Assembly: GCF_021545335.1 (NCBI RefSeq)
Contig: NZ_CP089312.1
Span: 1,860,001-1,924,000, forward strand
DNA length: 64,000 nucleotides
Direction: 5' to 3'
Origin: Streptomyces sp. GQFP
GTDB lineage: Bacteria; Actinomycetota; Actinomycetes; Streptomycetales; Streptomycetaceae
Part shown: positions 44,199-55,927 of the stretch, in pieces
Layout of the letters: each line of letters starts with the position of its first letter
How positions within the stretch are numbered: the stretch's first letter is position 1
Program-made: the position numbers and the translations under genes
The notes under the pieces: model-generated
Databases searched by the model: none
Told to the model about the DNA's origin: nothing
Seen by the model: only the letters and a program-made list of their open reading frames with translations

Positions 44199-45944
44199 GT
44201 GCACTTCGAGGTGTGGGCACCGCAGGCCAGTCGTGTGACGCTCCAGTGCGACGCGGGCACGCGCGCGTTGGAGCGCGATCCGGAGCGCGCGGGCTGGTGG
44301 TCCGGCGAGGCCGAGGCCCGGGAAGGGTCGCGTTACGGCTTCGCCGTGGACGACGGCCCCGTACTGCCCGACCCGCGTTCGCGCCGCCAGCCGGACGGCC
44401 CGGACGGGCTGAGCGCGGTCGTCGACCACGGGCTCCACACCTGGCGCACCGAGTGGGCGGGCCGGGCGCTGCCGGGCGCGGTCCTGTACGAGCTGCACGT
44501 GGGCACGTACACGCCCGAGGGCACGCTGGACGCGGCGGCCGGGCGGCTCGGCCACCTGGTCGAACTGGGCGTGACGCACGTCGAGTTGATGCCGCTGTGC
44601 CCGTTCCCGGGGCGGCACGGCTGGGGGTACGAGGGGGTCTCGCTGTGGGCGGTGCACGAGCCGTACGGCGGCCCCGAGGCGCTGAAGCGATTTGTCGACG
44701 AGGCGCACGCGCTCGGTCTCGGTGTGGTCCTGGACGTCGTGCACAACCACTTGGGCCCTTCCGGCAACTATCTGCCCGCCTTCGGCCCGTACTTCACGGA
44801 CACGCACCAGACGCCGTGGGGTTCCGCCGTGAACCTGGACGCGCCCGGGTCGGACGAGGTGCGCGCGTATCTGCTGGGCAGCGCGCTGGCCTGGCTGCGC
44901 GACTACCGGGTCGACGGGCTGCGGCTGGACGCGGTGCACGCACTGCGGGACACGCGCGCGTGCCACTTCCTGGAGGAGCTGTCGACGGCTGTGGACGCCC
45001 TCGCCGCCGAGCTGGGCCGGCCGCTGTCCCTGATCGCCGAGTCCGACCTCAACGACCCGCGGCTCGTCACCCCGCGCGCGGGCGGCGGCCTCGGACTGCA
45101 CGCCCAATGGAGCGACGACTTCCACCACGCCCTGCACACCGCACTGACCGGTGAGTCGAAGGGCTACTACGAGGACTTCGCGCGGGCCCCGTTCGCGGCG
45201 CTCGCCAAGACGCTCACGGGCGGCTACTTCCACGACGGCACGTACTCGACCTTCCGGGGCCGGCTGCACGGCCGCCCGCTCGACCGCACCCGGGTCGCCG
45301 CGCACCGGCTGCTCGGCTTCACACAGACCCACGACCAGATCGGCAACCGCGCCCAGGGGGACCGCCTTTCGGCCTCCCTCTCCCCCGGTCTGCTGGCCTG
45401 CGGGGCCGCGCTGATGCTCACCGGGCCGTTCACGCCGATGCTGTTCATGGGCGAGGAGTGGGCGGCGGGCACTCCGTGGCAGTTCTTCACCGACCACACG
45501 GACGCGGACCTCGCGGAGGCCGTACGGCGGGGCAGGCGGCGGGAGTTCACGGCGCACGGCTGGGCCGAGGAGGACGTTCCCGACCCACAGGACCCGGCGA
45601 CCCGCGACCGCTCCTGCCTCGACTGGTCCGAGCCCGGACGTGAGCCCCACGCGCGCGTGCTGTCCTGGTACCGCGAGCTGATCGCCCTGCGCCACGCCCA
45701 GCCCGACCTCACGGACCCCGACCTGTCGGACATCAAGGTCGCGTACGACGAGGAGGCCCGCTGGCTCGCCTTCCGGCGCGGGGACGTACGCGTGGTGGCG
45801 AACCTGGCAGCGAAGCCGGCGGCGGTCCCCCTGGGCCCGCGACAGGCAACGGTGCTGGCCGCCTGGGAGCCAGTCGAACTGCCGGGCGCGGACGGACTGC
45901 TGCACATCCCAGGGGAGTCCTGCGTGGTGCTGGAGCAAGGGTGA
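44199..45944 (+). CDS. treZ: Malto-oligosyltrehalose trehalohydrolase
   Basis: A 581-residue GH13_10 enzyme that cuts trehalose from the end made by TreY. It opens HFEVWAPQASRVTLQ. Catalytic residues are D244 (VDGLRLDAV), E281 (IAESDLNDPR) and D379 (QTHDQIGNR). The GTG at 44199 was chosen because GAAGGGGA lies nine bases before it and the family's usual start matches; a GTG at 44109 would add 30 unlike residues. It is separated from treY by a peptidase/inhibitor block. Confidence 0.94.
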   Translation: MHFEVWAPQASRVTLQCDAGTRALERDPERAGWWSGEAEAREGSRYGFAVDDGPVLPDPRSRRQPDGPDGLSAVVDHGLHTWRTEWAGRALPGAVLYELHVGTYTPEGTLDAAAGRLGHLVELGVTHVELMPLCPFPGRHGWGYEGVSLWAVHEPYGGPEALKRFVDEAHALGLGVVLDVVHNHLGPSGNYLPAFGPYFTDTHQTPWGSAVNLDAPGSDEVRAYLLGSALAWLRDYRVDGLRLDAVHALRDTRACHFLEELSTAVDALAAELGRPLSLIAESDLNDPRLVTPRAGGGLGLHAQWSDDFHHALHTALTGESKGYYEDFARAPFAALAKTLTGGYFHDGTYSTFRGRLHGRPLDRTRVAAHRLLGFTQTHDQIGNRAQGDRLSASLSPGLLACGAALMLTGPFTPMLFMGEEWAAGTPWQFFTDHTDADLAEAVRRGRRREFTAHGWAEEDVPDPQDPATRDRSCLDWSEPGREPHARVLSWYRELIALRHAQPDLTDPDLSDIKVAYDEEARWLAFRRGDVRVVANLAAKPAAVPLGPRQATVLAAWEPVELPGADGLLHIPGESCVVLEQG

Positions 45945-46046
45945 GTTGTCTTGTGGGGCAGCGACGGTACCTGCCTGAGCGGCAGCGACGTTCCTGTCCG
46001 GGAGATCGGTTCCCGCGCTGTCGGTGCCCCCTTGCGGGCGCCAGGC

Positions 46047-46994
46047 CTACCCTTCCTCGTCCTGCTCCCGCAGTTCCGTCACCCGTTCCAGCAGGATCGC
46101 CTCCCACGCGCGCCGCAGCTGCACCCGCAGCAGCGGTCGCGGGCCGGCGTCGCGGCCGGTGAGGCTCTCGGCGAGCCGGACGATCGTGTCGCAGCGGGCG
46201 AGCCACAGGCCGCGCAGACAGGGGCGGGCCGCGTAACCGGCGAGGGTGGCCGCGCGTACGGCGGCGGGCGAGCCGACCGCGAGGGCGAGCCCGGCGATGT
46301 CCTCGGCCGGGTCGCCGACGACCGCGTCGGCCCAGTCGAGGACACCGCGCACCCGCCCGTCGGCGCTCACCACGAGGTGCTCGCCCCTCAGATCGTGGTG
46401 GACGAGGACCGCCGTACCGGCCTGCGCGGCGAGTTGCGTGGCGGCGGCCGGGGTGAGCTGGTGGAGCCGTGCGGGGTCGAACTCGTCGGCCGCGGCGAGA
46501 CGTTCGGCCGCGCGCTCGGCGGCCCGGCGCAGGGCCTCCAGGGAGCGTGGCGCGACCCGTGGCACCCCGAGCGTCTCGGCCTGCCGTGCAGGCACCTCGC
46601 GCAGGCCCGTGAGCAGCGCGGCCAGATCGGCCTCGCCGACGGCGGAGACGTCGTGCTCCTCGGCCGAGCCGCCGGGCACCCTGGTGTCCAGCGTGTAGGC
46701 CAGTCCGGCGGCCCACTCGCCGTGCGCCACACCGACGGGGACGGCGACGCCGAGGTGCGGGCGCACGAGGTCGCGCAGGCGCAGTTCGCGGCGCAGCCGC
46801 GCGGACGCGTCCCGGTCGGGGGCCAGGCGCAGGACGTGCCGGGCACCGACCCACCAGGTGGACGCCTCGCCGCCCGCGCCGACGGGCCGCACGTCGGGTC
46901 CCGCCGTGGCGGACGTGCCGAGGGCGCTGTCCGCGAGCAGGGAGCGGACCAGTCGGCGGACCGTGTCCGCGGTGGGTGTCGGTGCCTGTGTCAT
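46047..46994 (-). CDS. APH family phosphotransferase
   Basis: A 315-residue kinase-fold protein. The catalytic loop is VHHDLRGEHLVV, and VLDWADAVVGDPAEDIAGLAL is the metal-binding DxD-like region. The nucleotide lobe carries GAGGEASTWWVGARHVLRLAP. It resembles homoserine kinase-like and macrolide phosphotransferases rather than true aminoglycoside enzymes; the substrate is unknown. It lies 60 bp downstream of the M24 peptidase on the same strand and may form a unit with it. Confidence 0.87.
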   Translation of the reverse strand: MTQAPTPTADTVRRLVRSLLADSALGTSATAGPDVRPVGAGGEASTWWVGARHVLRLAPDRDASARLRRELRLRDLVRPHLGVAVPVGVAHGEWAAGLAYTLDTRVPGGSAEEHDVSAVGEADLAALLTGLREVPARQAETLGVPRVAPRSLEALRRAAERAAERLAAADEFDPARLHQLTPAAATQLAAQAGTAVLVHHDLRGEHLVVSADGRVRGVLDWADAVVGDPAEDIAGLALAVGSPAAVRAATLAGYAARPCLRGLWLARCDTIVRLAESLTGRDAGPRPLLRVQLRRAWEAILLERVTELREQDEEG

Positions 46995-47054
46995 GGTCGC
47001 GCCGTTGTCGTCCGGAGGGGTGCTGGCAGGGCGGAACTCCTGGTGAGCGGTCGG

Positions 47055-48182
47055 TCAGTCCACGACGACCAGCTCGCGCGTCGTGTTGTTGAGGCGTCGG
47101 CCGCCGTCCTCGGTCACCGTGACGATGTCCTCGATGCGTACGCCGAAGCGGCCGGGCAGGTAGATGCCGGGTTCCACGGAGAAGCACATGCCGGGGACGA
47201 GGGGCCGTTCCTCGCCCTCGATCATGTACGGCGGCTCGTGCGTGGTGACGCCGATGCCGTGGCCGGTGCGGTGGATGAAGTACTCGCCGTATCCGGCCTC
47301 GGTGATGACCGCGCGGGCCGCCCGGTCGACGTCCTGGCACGCCGCGCCGGGCCGCACGGCGCGGAAGCCCGCCTCCTGGGCCTCGCGCACGATGTCGTGG
47401 ACCCTGCGCCGCTCGGCGTCCGGTTCGCCGACGTGGACCGTGCGGGAGGTGTCGGAGCCGTAGCCGTGCAGGAGGCCGCCGAAGTCGAGGACGACCATGT
47501 CACCCCGCTCGATGACGCGGTCGCCGGCCTCGTGGTGCGGGTTGGCGCCGTTGGGGCCGGAGGCGACGATCGTGAAGTCGACCTCGGAGTGCCCGAACCG
47601 CCGCAGCAGATCGGCGAGATCGCCCGCGACGTCCCTCTCGCGGCGGCCCCCGAAGGGAACCTTCCGGATCTCCTCGTACGTTGCGTCAGCAGCCGCTCCC
47701 GCGGCTGCCAGGCGTGTCAGTTCCGCCGCGTCCTTCACGGCGCGCAGCATCGGCAGTCCCTCGGTGAGGGAGACGTACGAGGTGCCGGGCAGCGCCTTCT
47801 GGAGTGCCAGCAGATGCAGTGCCCAGGCGTTGTCGCTGACCCCGAAGCGGCCCGCCGCGTCGAGGAGGGGTGCGGTGGCCGCGTACGGGTCCTTGCCGTC
47901 GGTCCAGTCGCGCAGGGTCAGGGCGGGTGCGCCCGCCGCGTGGGCCGCGTCCGGGGCCTCCAGGGCGGGGACGACGAGGACCGGGTCCTGTCCGGCGGCC
48001 AGGACGAGCAGAGTGAGGCGTTCGGTGACCGCGGTGGGTGCGTAGCCGGTGAGCCAGACGAGGTCGGGTCCTGGGGCCACCAGGAGCCCGGCGAGCCCCG
48101 CGTCCTCGGCCTCCCGTGCGGCGCGCCGCATCCGGGCCCGGTAGTCGTCGGCGGTGAAGGGCGCGGGGCTGCTGCCGGTCAT
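47055..48182 (-). CDS. M24 family Xaa-Pro aminopeptidase/dipeptidase
   Basis: A 375-residue metallopeptidase with a creatinase N-terminal domain and pita-bread catalytic domain. All five metal ligands are present: D233 and D244 (LDFGGLLHGYGSDTSRT), H308 (TGHGIG), E337 (SVEPGIYL) and E351 (RIEDIV). It removes residues next to proline from peptides in the cytoplasm. The ATG at 48182 has GGAGG five bases before it; the frame upstream to 48221 is not supported. Confidence 0.93.
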   Translation of the reverse strand: MTGSSPAPFTADDYRARMRRAAREAEDAGLAGLLVAPGPDLVWLTGYAPTAVTERLTLLVLAAGQDPVLVVPALEAPDAAHAAGAPALTLRDWTDGKDPYAATAPLLDAAGRFGVSDNAWALHLLALQKALPGTSYVSLTEGLPMLRAVKDAAELTRLAAAGAAADATYEEIRKVPFGGRRERDVAGDLADLLRRFGHSEVDFTIVASGPNGANPHHEAGDRVIERGDMVVLDFGGLLHGYGSDTSRTVHVGEPDAERRRVHDIVREAQEAGFRAVRPGAACQDVDRAARAVITEAGYGEYFIHRTGHGIGVTTHEPPYMIEGEERPLVPGMCFSVEPGIYLPGRFGVRIEDIVTVTEDGGRRLNNTTRELVVVD

Positions 48183-48315
48183 CCGGGCCTCCGTGGAAGG
48201 GCGAGGGGCTACGGGCAGCATCCTGCCCGGATGCGCGGGGCGGCGCGAGCCGGTTTGCAGCTCTCACCACCCGTCTCGCGTCCATCTCCCACCCGCTCCC
48301 TCCCACCGCGGCCCA

Positions 48316-48366
48316 CTCAACTAACGGATGAGAGTTGAGCAACCATTAGATCTAATGCTTAGATCT
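48316..48366. promoter_or_regulatory. AT-rich palindromes upstream of the metallophosphoesterase gene
   Basis: CTCAACT (48316-48322) and AGTTGAG (48333-48339) form one inverted repeat. Eleven bases later, ATTAGATCTAAT (48345-48356) is a perfect palindrome, followed by AGATCT (48361-48366). Such AT-rich symmetry stands out in this DNA and lies 30-80 bp before the gene at 48396, where an operator is expected. The regulator is unknown. Confidence 0.55.
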
Positions 48367-48395
48367 ACCTGAACCATTAAGGGAGGCGGAAGTCC

Positions 48396-49151
48396 ATGCT
48401 CGTACTGGCCCACATCAGCGATCTGCACCTCGACGGAACCGCGCGGTCCATCGCACGCGCCGAACGGGTGCGCGACCGGCTGTGGGAGCTGCCGGGGCAT
48501 GTGGACGCCTTGCTGGTGACCGGGGACATCGCGGACCACGGCACGGAGGCCGAGTACGAGGAGGCCGCGCGCATCCTCGGGCTGCGCACCGGCGACGCGC
48601 CCTTCCCCGTACTCACCTGCCCGGGCAACCACGACAGCCGCGCGCCCTACCGCAAGGCGCTGCTCGGGCTGCCCGCCGCCGAGGGGCCGGTGAACAGCGC
48701 GCACGTCTTCGACGACGCCGCCGTACTGATGTGCGACTCCAGCGTGCCGGGCCGCGACGAAGGCGCCCTCGACGACGAGACGTACGACTGGATCGACGCG
48801 ACGCTCGACGAACTGGACGAGGGCGTCCCGGCGCTGCTCGCCTTCCACCACCCGCCCGTCGCCCTGCACCACCCCCTGCCGGACTCCTACCAGCTGGGCC
48901 GGCCCGACCGGCTGGCCGCCCTGATGGAGCGCAGCCCGCAGATCGCCGGTCTCATCACCGGTCACGCGCACACCCCGGCCGCCACGACCTTCGCGGGCCG
49001 GCCGCTGGTCGTCGGCCCGGGGGTGACGTGGACCCTCCAGCTGCCCTGGGAGGGCGAGGAGGTCGCGGACCGGGACGCGCCGGTCGGCCTCGCCTTTCAT
49101 GTGCTGGCCGACGACGGGCGGCTGACCAGCCACTTCAGGGTGGTTGTCTGA
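48396..49151 (+). CDS. CpdA-like class III metallophosphoesterase
   Basis: A 251-residue calcineurin-fold phosphoesterase. The five metal blocks are HISDLHLDG (D9, H11), VTGDIADHG, CPGNHD, AFHHPP and GHAHTPA. This set matches class III cyclic-nucleotide phosphodiesterases, so cAMP hydrolysis is possible, but other phosphoesters are not excluded. GGGAGGCGG precedes the ATG. It is divergent from the M24 gene. Confidence 0.92.
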   Translation: MLVLAHISDLHLDGTARSIARAERVRDRLWELPGHVDALLVTGDIADHGTEAEYEEAARILGLRTGDAPFPVLTCPGNHDSRAPYRKALLGLPAAEGPVNSAHVFDDAAVLMCDSSVPGRDEGALDDETYDWIDATLDELDEGVPALLAFHHPPVALHHPLPDSYQLGRPDRLAALMERSPQIAGLITGHAHTPAATTFAGRPLVVGPGVTWTLQLPWEGEEVADRDAPVGLAFHVLADDGRLTSHFRVVV

Positions 49152-49212
49152 CGGAGGGTCGTCAGGTGGCGGACGCGGTCGGGTGACGGAGGCCGTCCAC
49201 TGACCGAGGCGG

Positions 49213-49899
49213 TCAGGTGACGACGCCCGGGATCGCCACCAACTGCTGGTAGCCGCCGCTGCGGTGACGGACCGTGAGGGTGATCTCCGCACCGGGGCGG
49301 GCACGGGCGACCACACGGGCGAGATCGGCCGCCGAGTCGACCCGGGCCCCGCCGAAGGTGAGGAGTACGTCGCCCCGGACCAGGCCCGCGGTGTAGCCGG
49401 GGCCCGGGATGTGGACGCCGACGACCAGGGCTCCCACTTTCTCGGCGTCCACGGCCTCGACACCGAGCGTCGCGGTCACGGCCGACGCCGAGGAGGCCGG
49501 GCTCGCACCGTCCGAGGGCTGCCTGGAGTGGCCCGACCCGGATCCCGGCCCGGACCGGGACTCGGCCCCGGACCCAGGCCCTGACTCGGCGGGCGCACCA
49601 CTTCGCGCGCCCGCCGAGTCAGGCCCCTGCCCCTGACCCTGTTGCCCTGCCTGCCCGTCCTGTCCCGCCTGACGCTGCAGGTCCGCGAGCTTGCTCATGC
49701 CGATCACCGTGGCGCCGAGCGTGCCGAGCCCGACGCCCGCGAGGACCAGGACGGCCCCGACGAACAGGCCGAACAGCAGGGCCGTCAGCCGTCGGCCGCG
49801 CCGGGGCGCGGCATGCGGGCGCCGGGCCGGACGGGTTGTGGTGCCGCCGGCCGGTTCCTGACCGGGCATGGGCTTGGGACGCAGTGCGGTCTGTTCCAT
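49213..49899 (-). CDS. Membrane-anchored PDZ domain protein
   Basis: A 228-residue protein. A basic N-terminus leads to one membrane helix (LTALLFGLFVGAVLVLAGVGLGTLGATVIGM, about 38-68). A low-complexity Gly/Ser/Gln linker (about 78-130) follows, then a PDZ domain (ALVVGVHIPGPGYTAGLVRGDVLLTFGGARVDSAADLARVV). It lacks a protease domain, unlike HtrA-type proteins with a similar PDZ, so it may recruit a partner outside the membrane. The linker DNA holds a perfect hairpin. It is followed by nothing on this strand; the gene upstream (the multicopper oxidase) is on the same strand. Confidence 0.85.
   Translation of the reverse strand: MEQTALRPKPMPGQEPAGGTTTRPARRPHAAPRRGRRLTALLFGLFVGAVLVLAGVGLGTLGATVIGMSKLADLQRQAGQDGQAGQQGQGQGPDSAGARSGAPAESGPGSGAESRSGPGSGSGHSRQPSDGASPASSASAVTATLGVEAVDAEKVGALVVGVHIPGPGYTAGLVRGDVLLTFGGARVDSAADLARVVARARPGAEITLTVRHRSGGYQQLVAIPGVVT
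49583..49620. repeat. Perfect 14-bp inverted repeat inside the PDZ gene
   Basis: GACTCGGCGGGCGC (49583-49596) and GCGCCCGCCGAGTC (49607-49620) are separated by ten bases. It lies in the low-complexity linker coding for PDSAGARSGAPAES. The stem is strong in RNA and may pause translation, or it may be an incidental product of repeat expansion. Confidence 0.7.
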
Positions 49900-50011
49900 G
49901 GTTCGCCTCCGGCAGGTGCTCTACCCGGCGCACCGGCGCACAACGAGCCACGAACGAGTGAGACTGACACAGGGTCAGAAATGGGCAGCCATAGGCGTCC
50001 GCCCGGACCCC

Positions 50012-51883
50012 TCAGGCCGTGTGACCGTCGTGGCCGCCGTGTCCCGCCCCGTGGTCGAACTCGAGCACCTCCTTGGGCATCACCACGAAGGGCCGCATCA
50101 TGCCCATGTCCTCGTGTTCGAGGAGGTGGCAGTGGTACATGAACCGGCCGTACGCACCGTCGAACTTCCCCATGACGCGCAGGATCTGGTTCCCAGGGAC
50201 CCGGAAGACATCCTTGTAGCCGCGCTCGTTGGGCGCCAGCGGTATCTGTGTGGCCGCGTCGAAGGCGATCGGGCTCCGGGTGCCGCCGACCGCCGGGTCG
50301 AAGCCCGAGACGTTGTAGGCGTCCCGGCCCAGGAGCTGGAAGTCGGCCAGGTGGATGTGCATCGGGTGGACGATCGGGGAGAGGTTGAGGAAGCTCCACT
50401 GTTCGTGGCTGCCCTCGGCGATGGTGAAGCCGAGGCCGTCGTTGAACGTCCGTGCCGTACGGCGGTACGTCTTGGTCGTTCCGTCCTGGCCGGTCACCTG
50501 GATGACGCCCTCGGCGGGGAACTGGATGCCGGTCGGGTCGGCGACCTCGGTCATCTCCCAGATCTCCGGGTGTCCGCCGCCGCCCTTGGTGGCGGGCGGG
50601 GTGAGGACGATCATCCGGTGCCCGTGCTCGATGCCGTGCGTGAGGCGGCGGAAGGAGCCGGAGAGCACCTCGGGCAGTTCGAAGCTGTCGCTGACGCACT
50701 CCTCGCGCACCCGGAACTCCATGACCTCCGGGTAGCGCACGTCGCTCGCCGGGTCGGGCACGCCCGGTGCCTGGGCGCGGCCCTTGTTGACCAGGCGCAG
50801 CTTCCGGCCGGCGAGCCCCCTGAAGTCGACGAGCAGGTCGAAACGCTCGGCCGGGGCGGCGGTCAGCGTGGGCAGCGCCCCGTCGAAGTCGACGGGGACG
50901 GGGCGCGGCAGCAGTCCGCCGTCGCTGCCGATCTGGTGGACGACGCCCGGGACCGGGTTGTTGTCCTCGTCGACCAGGACGAGGTTGTAGATGCGCGCGT
51001 TGGACGCGTTGACCAGCCGGAAGCGGTACCAGGCGGCGTCCACGTCGGCGTACGGCCAGATACGGCCGTTGACCGTGGTGTACGGGCCGGTGAACGGGAT
51101 GGAGACCGGCTTGAGCGTCTCCGGGTTCTGCTGCTGCACGATGACGGTCTTGTGCAGGAGACGTCCGTTGAGACGGCCGTCCTCGTCCGTGTCCAGGTTC
51201 CGGTCGGCGAGCAGCAGCGGTATCTCCCGCTCCCCGCAGGGGAGATGGAGGGCGTCCTCCTCGTCGTCACGGACGAGGTAGGTGCCGTAGAGGCCCGCCA
51301 GCACGTTCCACCGGGTGATGTTCATGGCGTGGTCGTGGTACCACCACTGGACCGCCTGGTGGTCGTTCGGATACTCGGAGAGCTGGGCGTCGCCGAAGCC
51401 CACGGCGTTGTCCGCCCAGCCGTCGTTGCCGCCGCCCGTCTGGGCGCCGTGCAGATGGGTCACCGACCAGGCGGGCAGGGCCGCCACGTCCTTGTTGGGC
51501 TCGACGCCCTCGCGGCCCGGTTCGGTGGTCGCCGGCGGGGTCCCCGGTGCGCGGACCGGGACCTCCACGGCGGTGACCGGGTATTCGCCGTCCGCGGGAA
51601 TGCGGTTGGTCCAGGCGATCCGGACGCGCTGTCCGCGGCGCACCTCGATGGTCGGGCCGGGCACCTGTCCCTCGTACCCCCACATCAGGGTCGGCGGCAG
51701 CTGCGGGTGCAGGCGCACCCAGGCCGGGCGCAGGGCGATCTCGGTCTCCTTCAGCACGTCCTCGGACGCGGGCCGCAGGACCGGAGGGACGAGCAGCGGC
51801 GCCACGTACGGCGTCAACTCCCCGGGCGCGGGCGCCTGTTCCCCTGTAATGCTTTCCGTAGGCCTCTCAATGATGTCGGTCAA
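50012..51883 (-). CDS. Multicopper oxidase, CotA/phenoxazinone-synthase-like
   Basis: A 623-residue three-cupredoxin-domain oxidase. All copper motifs are intact: THLHGAQ (H143, H145), WWYHDHAM (H183, H185), [11 protein letters not shown], and [13 protein letters not shown] with C585 and axial M595 at the type 1 site. It couples oxidation of phenols, aminophenols or metal ions to reduction of oxygen to water. The [14 protein letters not shown] block resembles phenoxazinone synthase and CotA; the true substrate is uncertain. There is no clear signal peptide. The start is TTG 51883 with a GGGGGTG box seven bases before it. The His-rich C-terminal tail is notable. Confidence 0.9.
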   Translation of the reverse strand: MTDIIERPTESITGEQAPAPGELTPYVAPLLVPPVLRPASEDVLKETEIALRPAWVRLHPQLPPTLMWGYEGQVPGPTIEVRRGQRVRIAWTNRIPADGEYPVTAVEVPVRAPGTPPATTEPGREGVEPNKDVAALPAWSVTHLHGAQTGGGNDGWADNAVGFGDAQLSEYPNDHQAVQWWYHDHAMNITRWNVLAGLYGTYLVRDDEEDALHLPCGEREIPLLLADRNLDTDEDGRLNGRLLHKTVIVQQQNPETLKPVSIPFTGPYTTVNGRIWPYADVDAAWYRFRLVNASNARIYNLVLVDEDNNPVPGVVHQIGSDGGLLPRPVPVDFDGALPTLTAAPAERFDLLVDFRGLAGRKLRLVNKGRAQAPGVPDPASDVRYPEVMEFRVREECVSDSFELPEVLSGSFRRLTHGIEHGHRMIVLTPPATKGGGGHPEIWEMTEVADPTGIQFPAEGVIQVTGQDGTTKTYRRTARTFNDGLGFTIAEGSHEQWSFLNLSPIVHPMHIHLADFQLLGRDAYNVSGFDPAVGGTRSPIAFDAATQIPLAPNERGYKDVFRVPGNQILRVMGKFDGAYGRFMYHCHLLEHEDMGMMRPFVVMPKEVLEFDHGAGHGGHDGHTA

Positions 51884-52054
51884 GGTCGAACACCCCCGTG
51901 TTCTGGTGGTCTGTCATTCAGTTCCACTCACCTCATAAGACTCCTGGCGAATTGCCGAAGTTCCCTGAATGTGCGGTTCCGTACGAGAAGGTTCGGAAAC
52001 TGGTAATGGACGGCGATATTCCCGTTGTCAGTGGGGGCTGTTACGTTCTGCGGC
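51884..52054. other. Divergent promoter region between oxidase and 509-residue gene
   Basis: A 171-bp gap. It has an imperfect inverted repeat GGTTCCGTACG ... GGTTCGGAAAC near 51975-52000 and no coding potential. It presumably holds both promoters; none can be assigned with certainty. Confidence 0.35.
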
Positions 52055-53584
52055 ATGACCGATCACGCCCTGCGGCTGCTGCGACAGAGCCGTTCCGCCG
52101 CCGAACTGGCCGCGTTCCCCTTCGACTTCGACCTCGACCGCGCCGACCACGGGGAGGAGGTCCGCCTCGCCTCGGGCGGAGAGCTGACCCCGGTGGCCGG
52201 CGACGGCACGGGAGGCACGTTCTTCGTGTGCGCGGACGGATCGGTGCTGTACGCCGGCTCGGAGGGCTCGGCCGGGATCATCGGCTCCAGTGCCGACGAG
52301 GCGCTGGAGATCGTGATCGGTCTGCCCGGCTGGCACGACTACCTGGACCTGTCGCCCGCCGACGGTACGGAGAAGATCCTCGCGCGCATAGCGGAGACGG
52401 AGCAGGAGATGCGCGAGGACTCCGACATCGATGCCGAACGCGCCGAACTGCGCGGCGCCCTGGGACTGCCTGAGCGCTCCCCCGTGGAGCTGATCGGCCT
52501 GCTGCACAAGGCGCTGCTGCGCACCGAGCCCGACTTCCTGCTGCTCAACGCGGAGGAGGGCGGGGCGTACGAGCTGCTCGACCGGCAGCCGCGCCCGCCC
52601 CTGTGGGAGCCGGTGCTCGCTCGTGGCCGGGCCGACCTGGCCGTGCTGCGGGCGGGCGACGGCCCGGTGGCGTGGGATGAGGTGGCCCGGGATCCGCTGC
52701 GCCGCCGACTCGCCCTGCGGGCCGCGCAGTTCGACCGCGCGGACGGCGATCTGGGCCTGCTGCGGCATCTCGTGCGGTACGAGGCGGAGTCGTCGATGAC
52801 GGACGAACTGCGCCTCGGTGCCGTCCTGGTGGGCCTGCAAGGACTGGCCGAGGATCTGCCGCTGCTGCACGAGGTCCGGGACACGGACTTCGACACCGCG
52901 TGCGGTCTGAGCGAGCTGCCGGGGTCCGGGGCCATGGGTGCCGAACTGCGGCAGTGGGCGCTGGACATGGACGCCTCGATGTTCGGCACGGACCCGTCGG
53001 ACGAACCGCTGTTCACCTGGACGGAGCTGGCCCGCGACCAGGGCATGACCGAACTGGCCCGGGTCGCACTGATCCGCTTGCTGGACGAGGTCGAGTTGGG
53101 GCTGTATCAGCTCGGGCGGCCGGGCAAGTCACCGGAGGCCCTGGACACCTCGCCGTTGCGGGCGCTGAGCCACGAGTTCCAGGGACTGGGCGACAGGTTC
53201 CAGGCCTTGCGGGCCCAGCGTCTGCTCGCCGGCCTCCCGGACACGGCCTGGGCCCGGGTGTCGGCCCGGCTGACACAGGCCCGCCTCGAACGGGAGCTGG
53301 GGCAACTGCCCCAGGCCACGGCCACGTTGGCGGCCCTGCGGGCCATCCTCACCGACCCCCGGGACACCTCCCTGCGGCTCTGGCACGGGGTGAACCTCGG
53401 CCGTTACATCACCGAGGAGCACTACGCCCTCACCCGCGCGCTGGCCGACGCGGACCTCCCGGAGGAGGCCCGCGCCCTGTTGGCCTCCGCGGACGCGATA
53501 CTCGGCGAGCTCTCGGGGAACGCCGCCACGGGCGTACGAGAACTCGCCGAGGAGACGGCGGAACGGGTGCGCGACCTCGGCTGA
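52055..53584 (+). CDS. Conserved hypothetical protein of unknown function
   Basis: A 509-residue, acidic, Leu/Ala/Arg-rich, mainly helical protein. The N-terminal part (ELAAFPFDFDLDRAD ... VLYAGSEGSAGIIGSSADEALEIVIGLPGWHDYLDL) looks like a SMI1/KNR4-type or immunity-like domain, a weak guess. The C-terminal part (ALRAQRLLAGLPDTAWARVSARLTQARLERELGQLPQATATLAAL) resembles TPR-like helical repeats. There is no signal peptide or membrane helix. Neighbours do not suggest a role. The ATG at 52055 follows a region with no strong binding site; an in-frame GTG at 52031 is less likely. Confidence 0.7.
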   Translation: MTDHALRLLRQSRSAAELAAFPFDFDLDRADHGEEVRLASGGELTPVAGDGTGGTFFVCADGSVLYAGSEGSAGIIGSSADEALEIVIGLPGWHDYLDLSPADGTEKILARIAETEQEMREDSDIDAERAELRGALGLPERSPVELIGLLHKALLRTEPDFLLLNAEEGGAYELLDRQPRPPLWEPVLARGRADLAVLRAGDGPVAWDEVARDPLRRRLALRAAQFDRADGDLGLLRHLVRYEAESSMTDELRLGAVLVGLQGLAEDLPLLHEVRDTDFDTACGLSELPGSGAMGAELRQWALDMDASMFGTDPSDEPLFTWTELARDQGMTELARVALIRLLDEVELGLYQLGRPGKSPEALDTSPLRALSHEFQGLGDRFQALRAQRLLAGLPDTAWARVSARLTQARLERELGQLPQATATLAALRAILTDPRDTSLRLWHGVNLGRYITEEHYALTRALADADLPEEARALLASADAILGELSGNAATGVRELAEETAERVRDLG

Positions 53585-53623
53585 CGGAGGACGGGCGCGT
53601 ACGTACTGGTGGGCGGGGAGCCG

Positions 53624-55849
<2,226 letters not shown>

Positions 55850-55927
55850 TCAGGACCGATTCCGGGATTCCGGACGGGTGCTGTGAGTTCACTCGACATG
55901 CGAACACTACGAGACTTTCTGCGACTG

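Noticed and set aside
45733..47340. Minus-strand Arg-rich open frame overlapping treZ, a phosphotransferase and the peptidase
   Set aside because: Composition is that of an out-of-frame reading of high-GC DNA; overlaps three identified genes.
49868..52006. Plus-strand open frame of about 700 codons
   Set aside because: Antisense to the multicopper oxidase, whose copper motifs are all intact on the minus strand.
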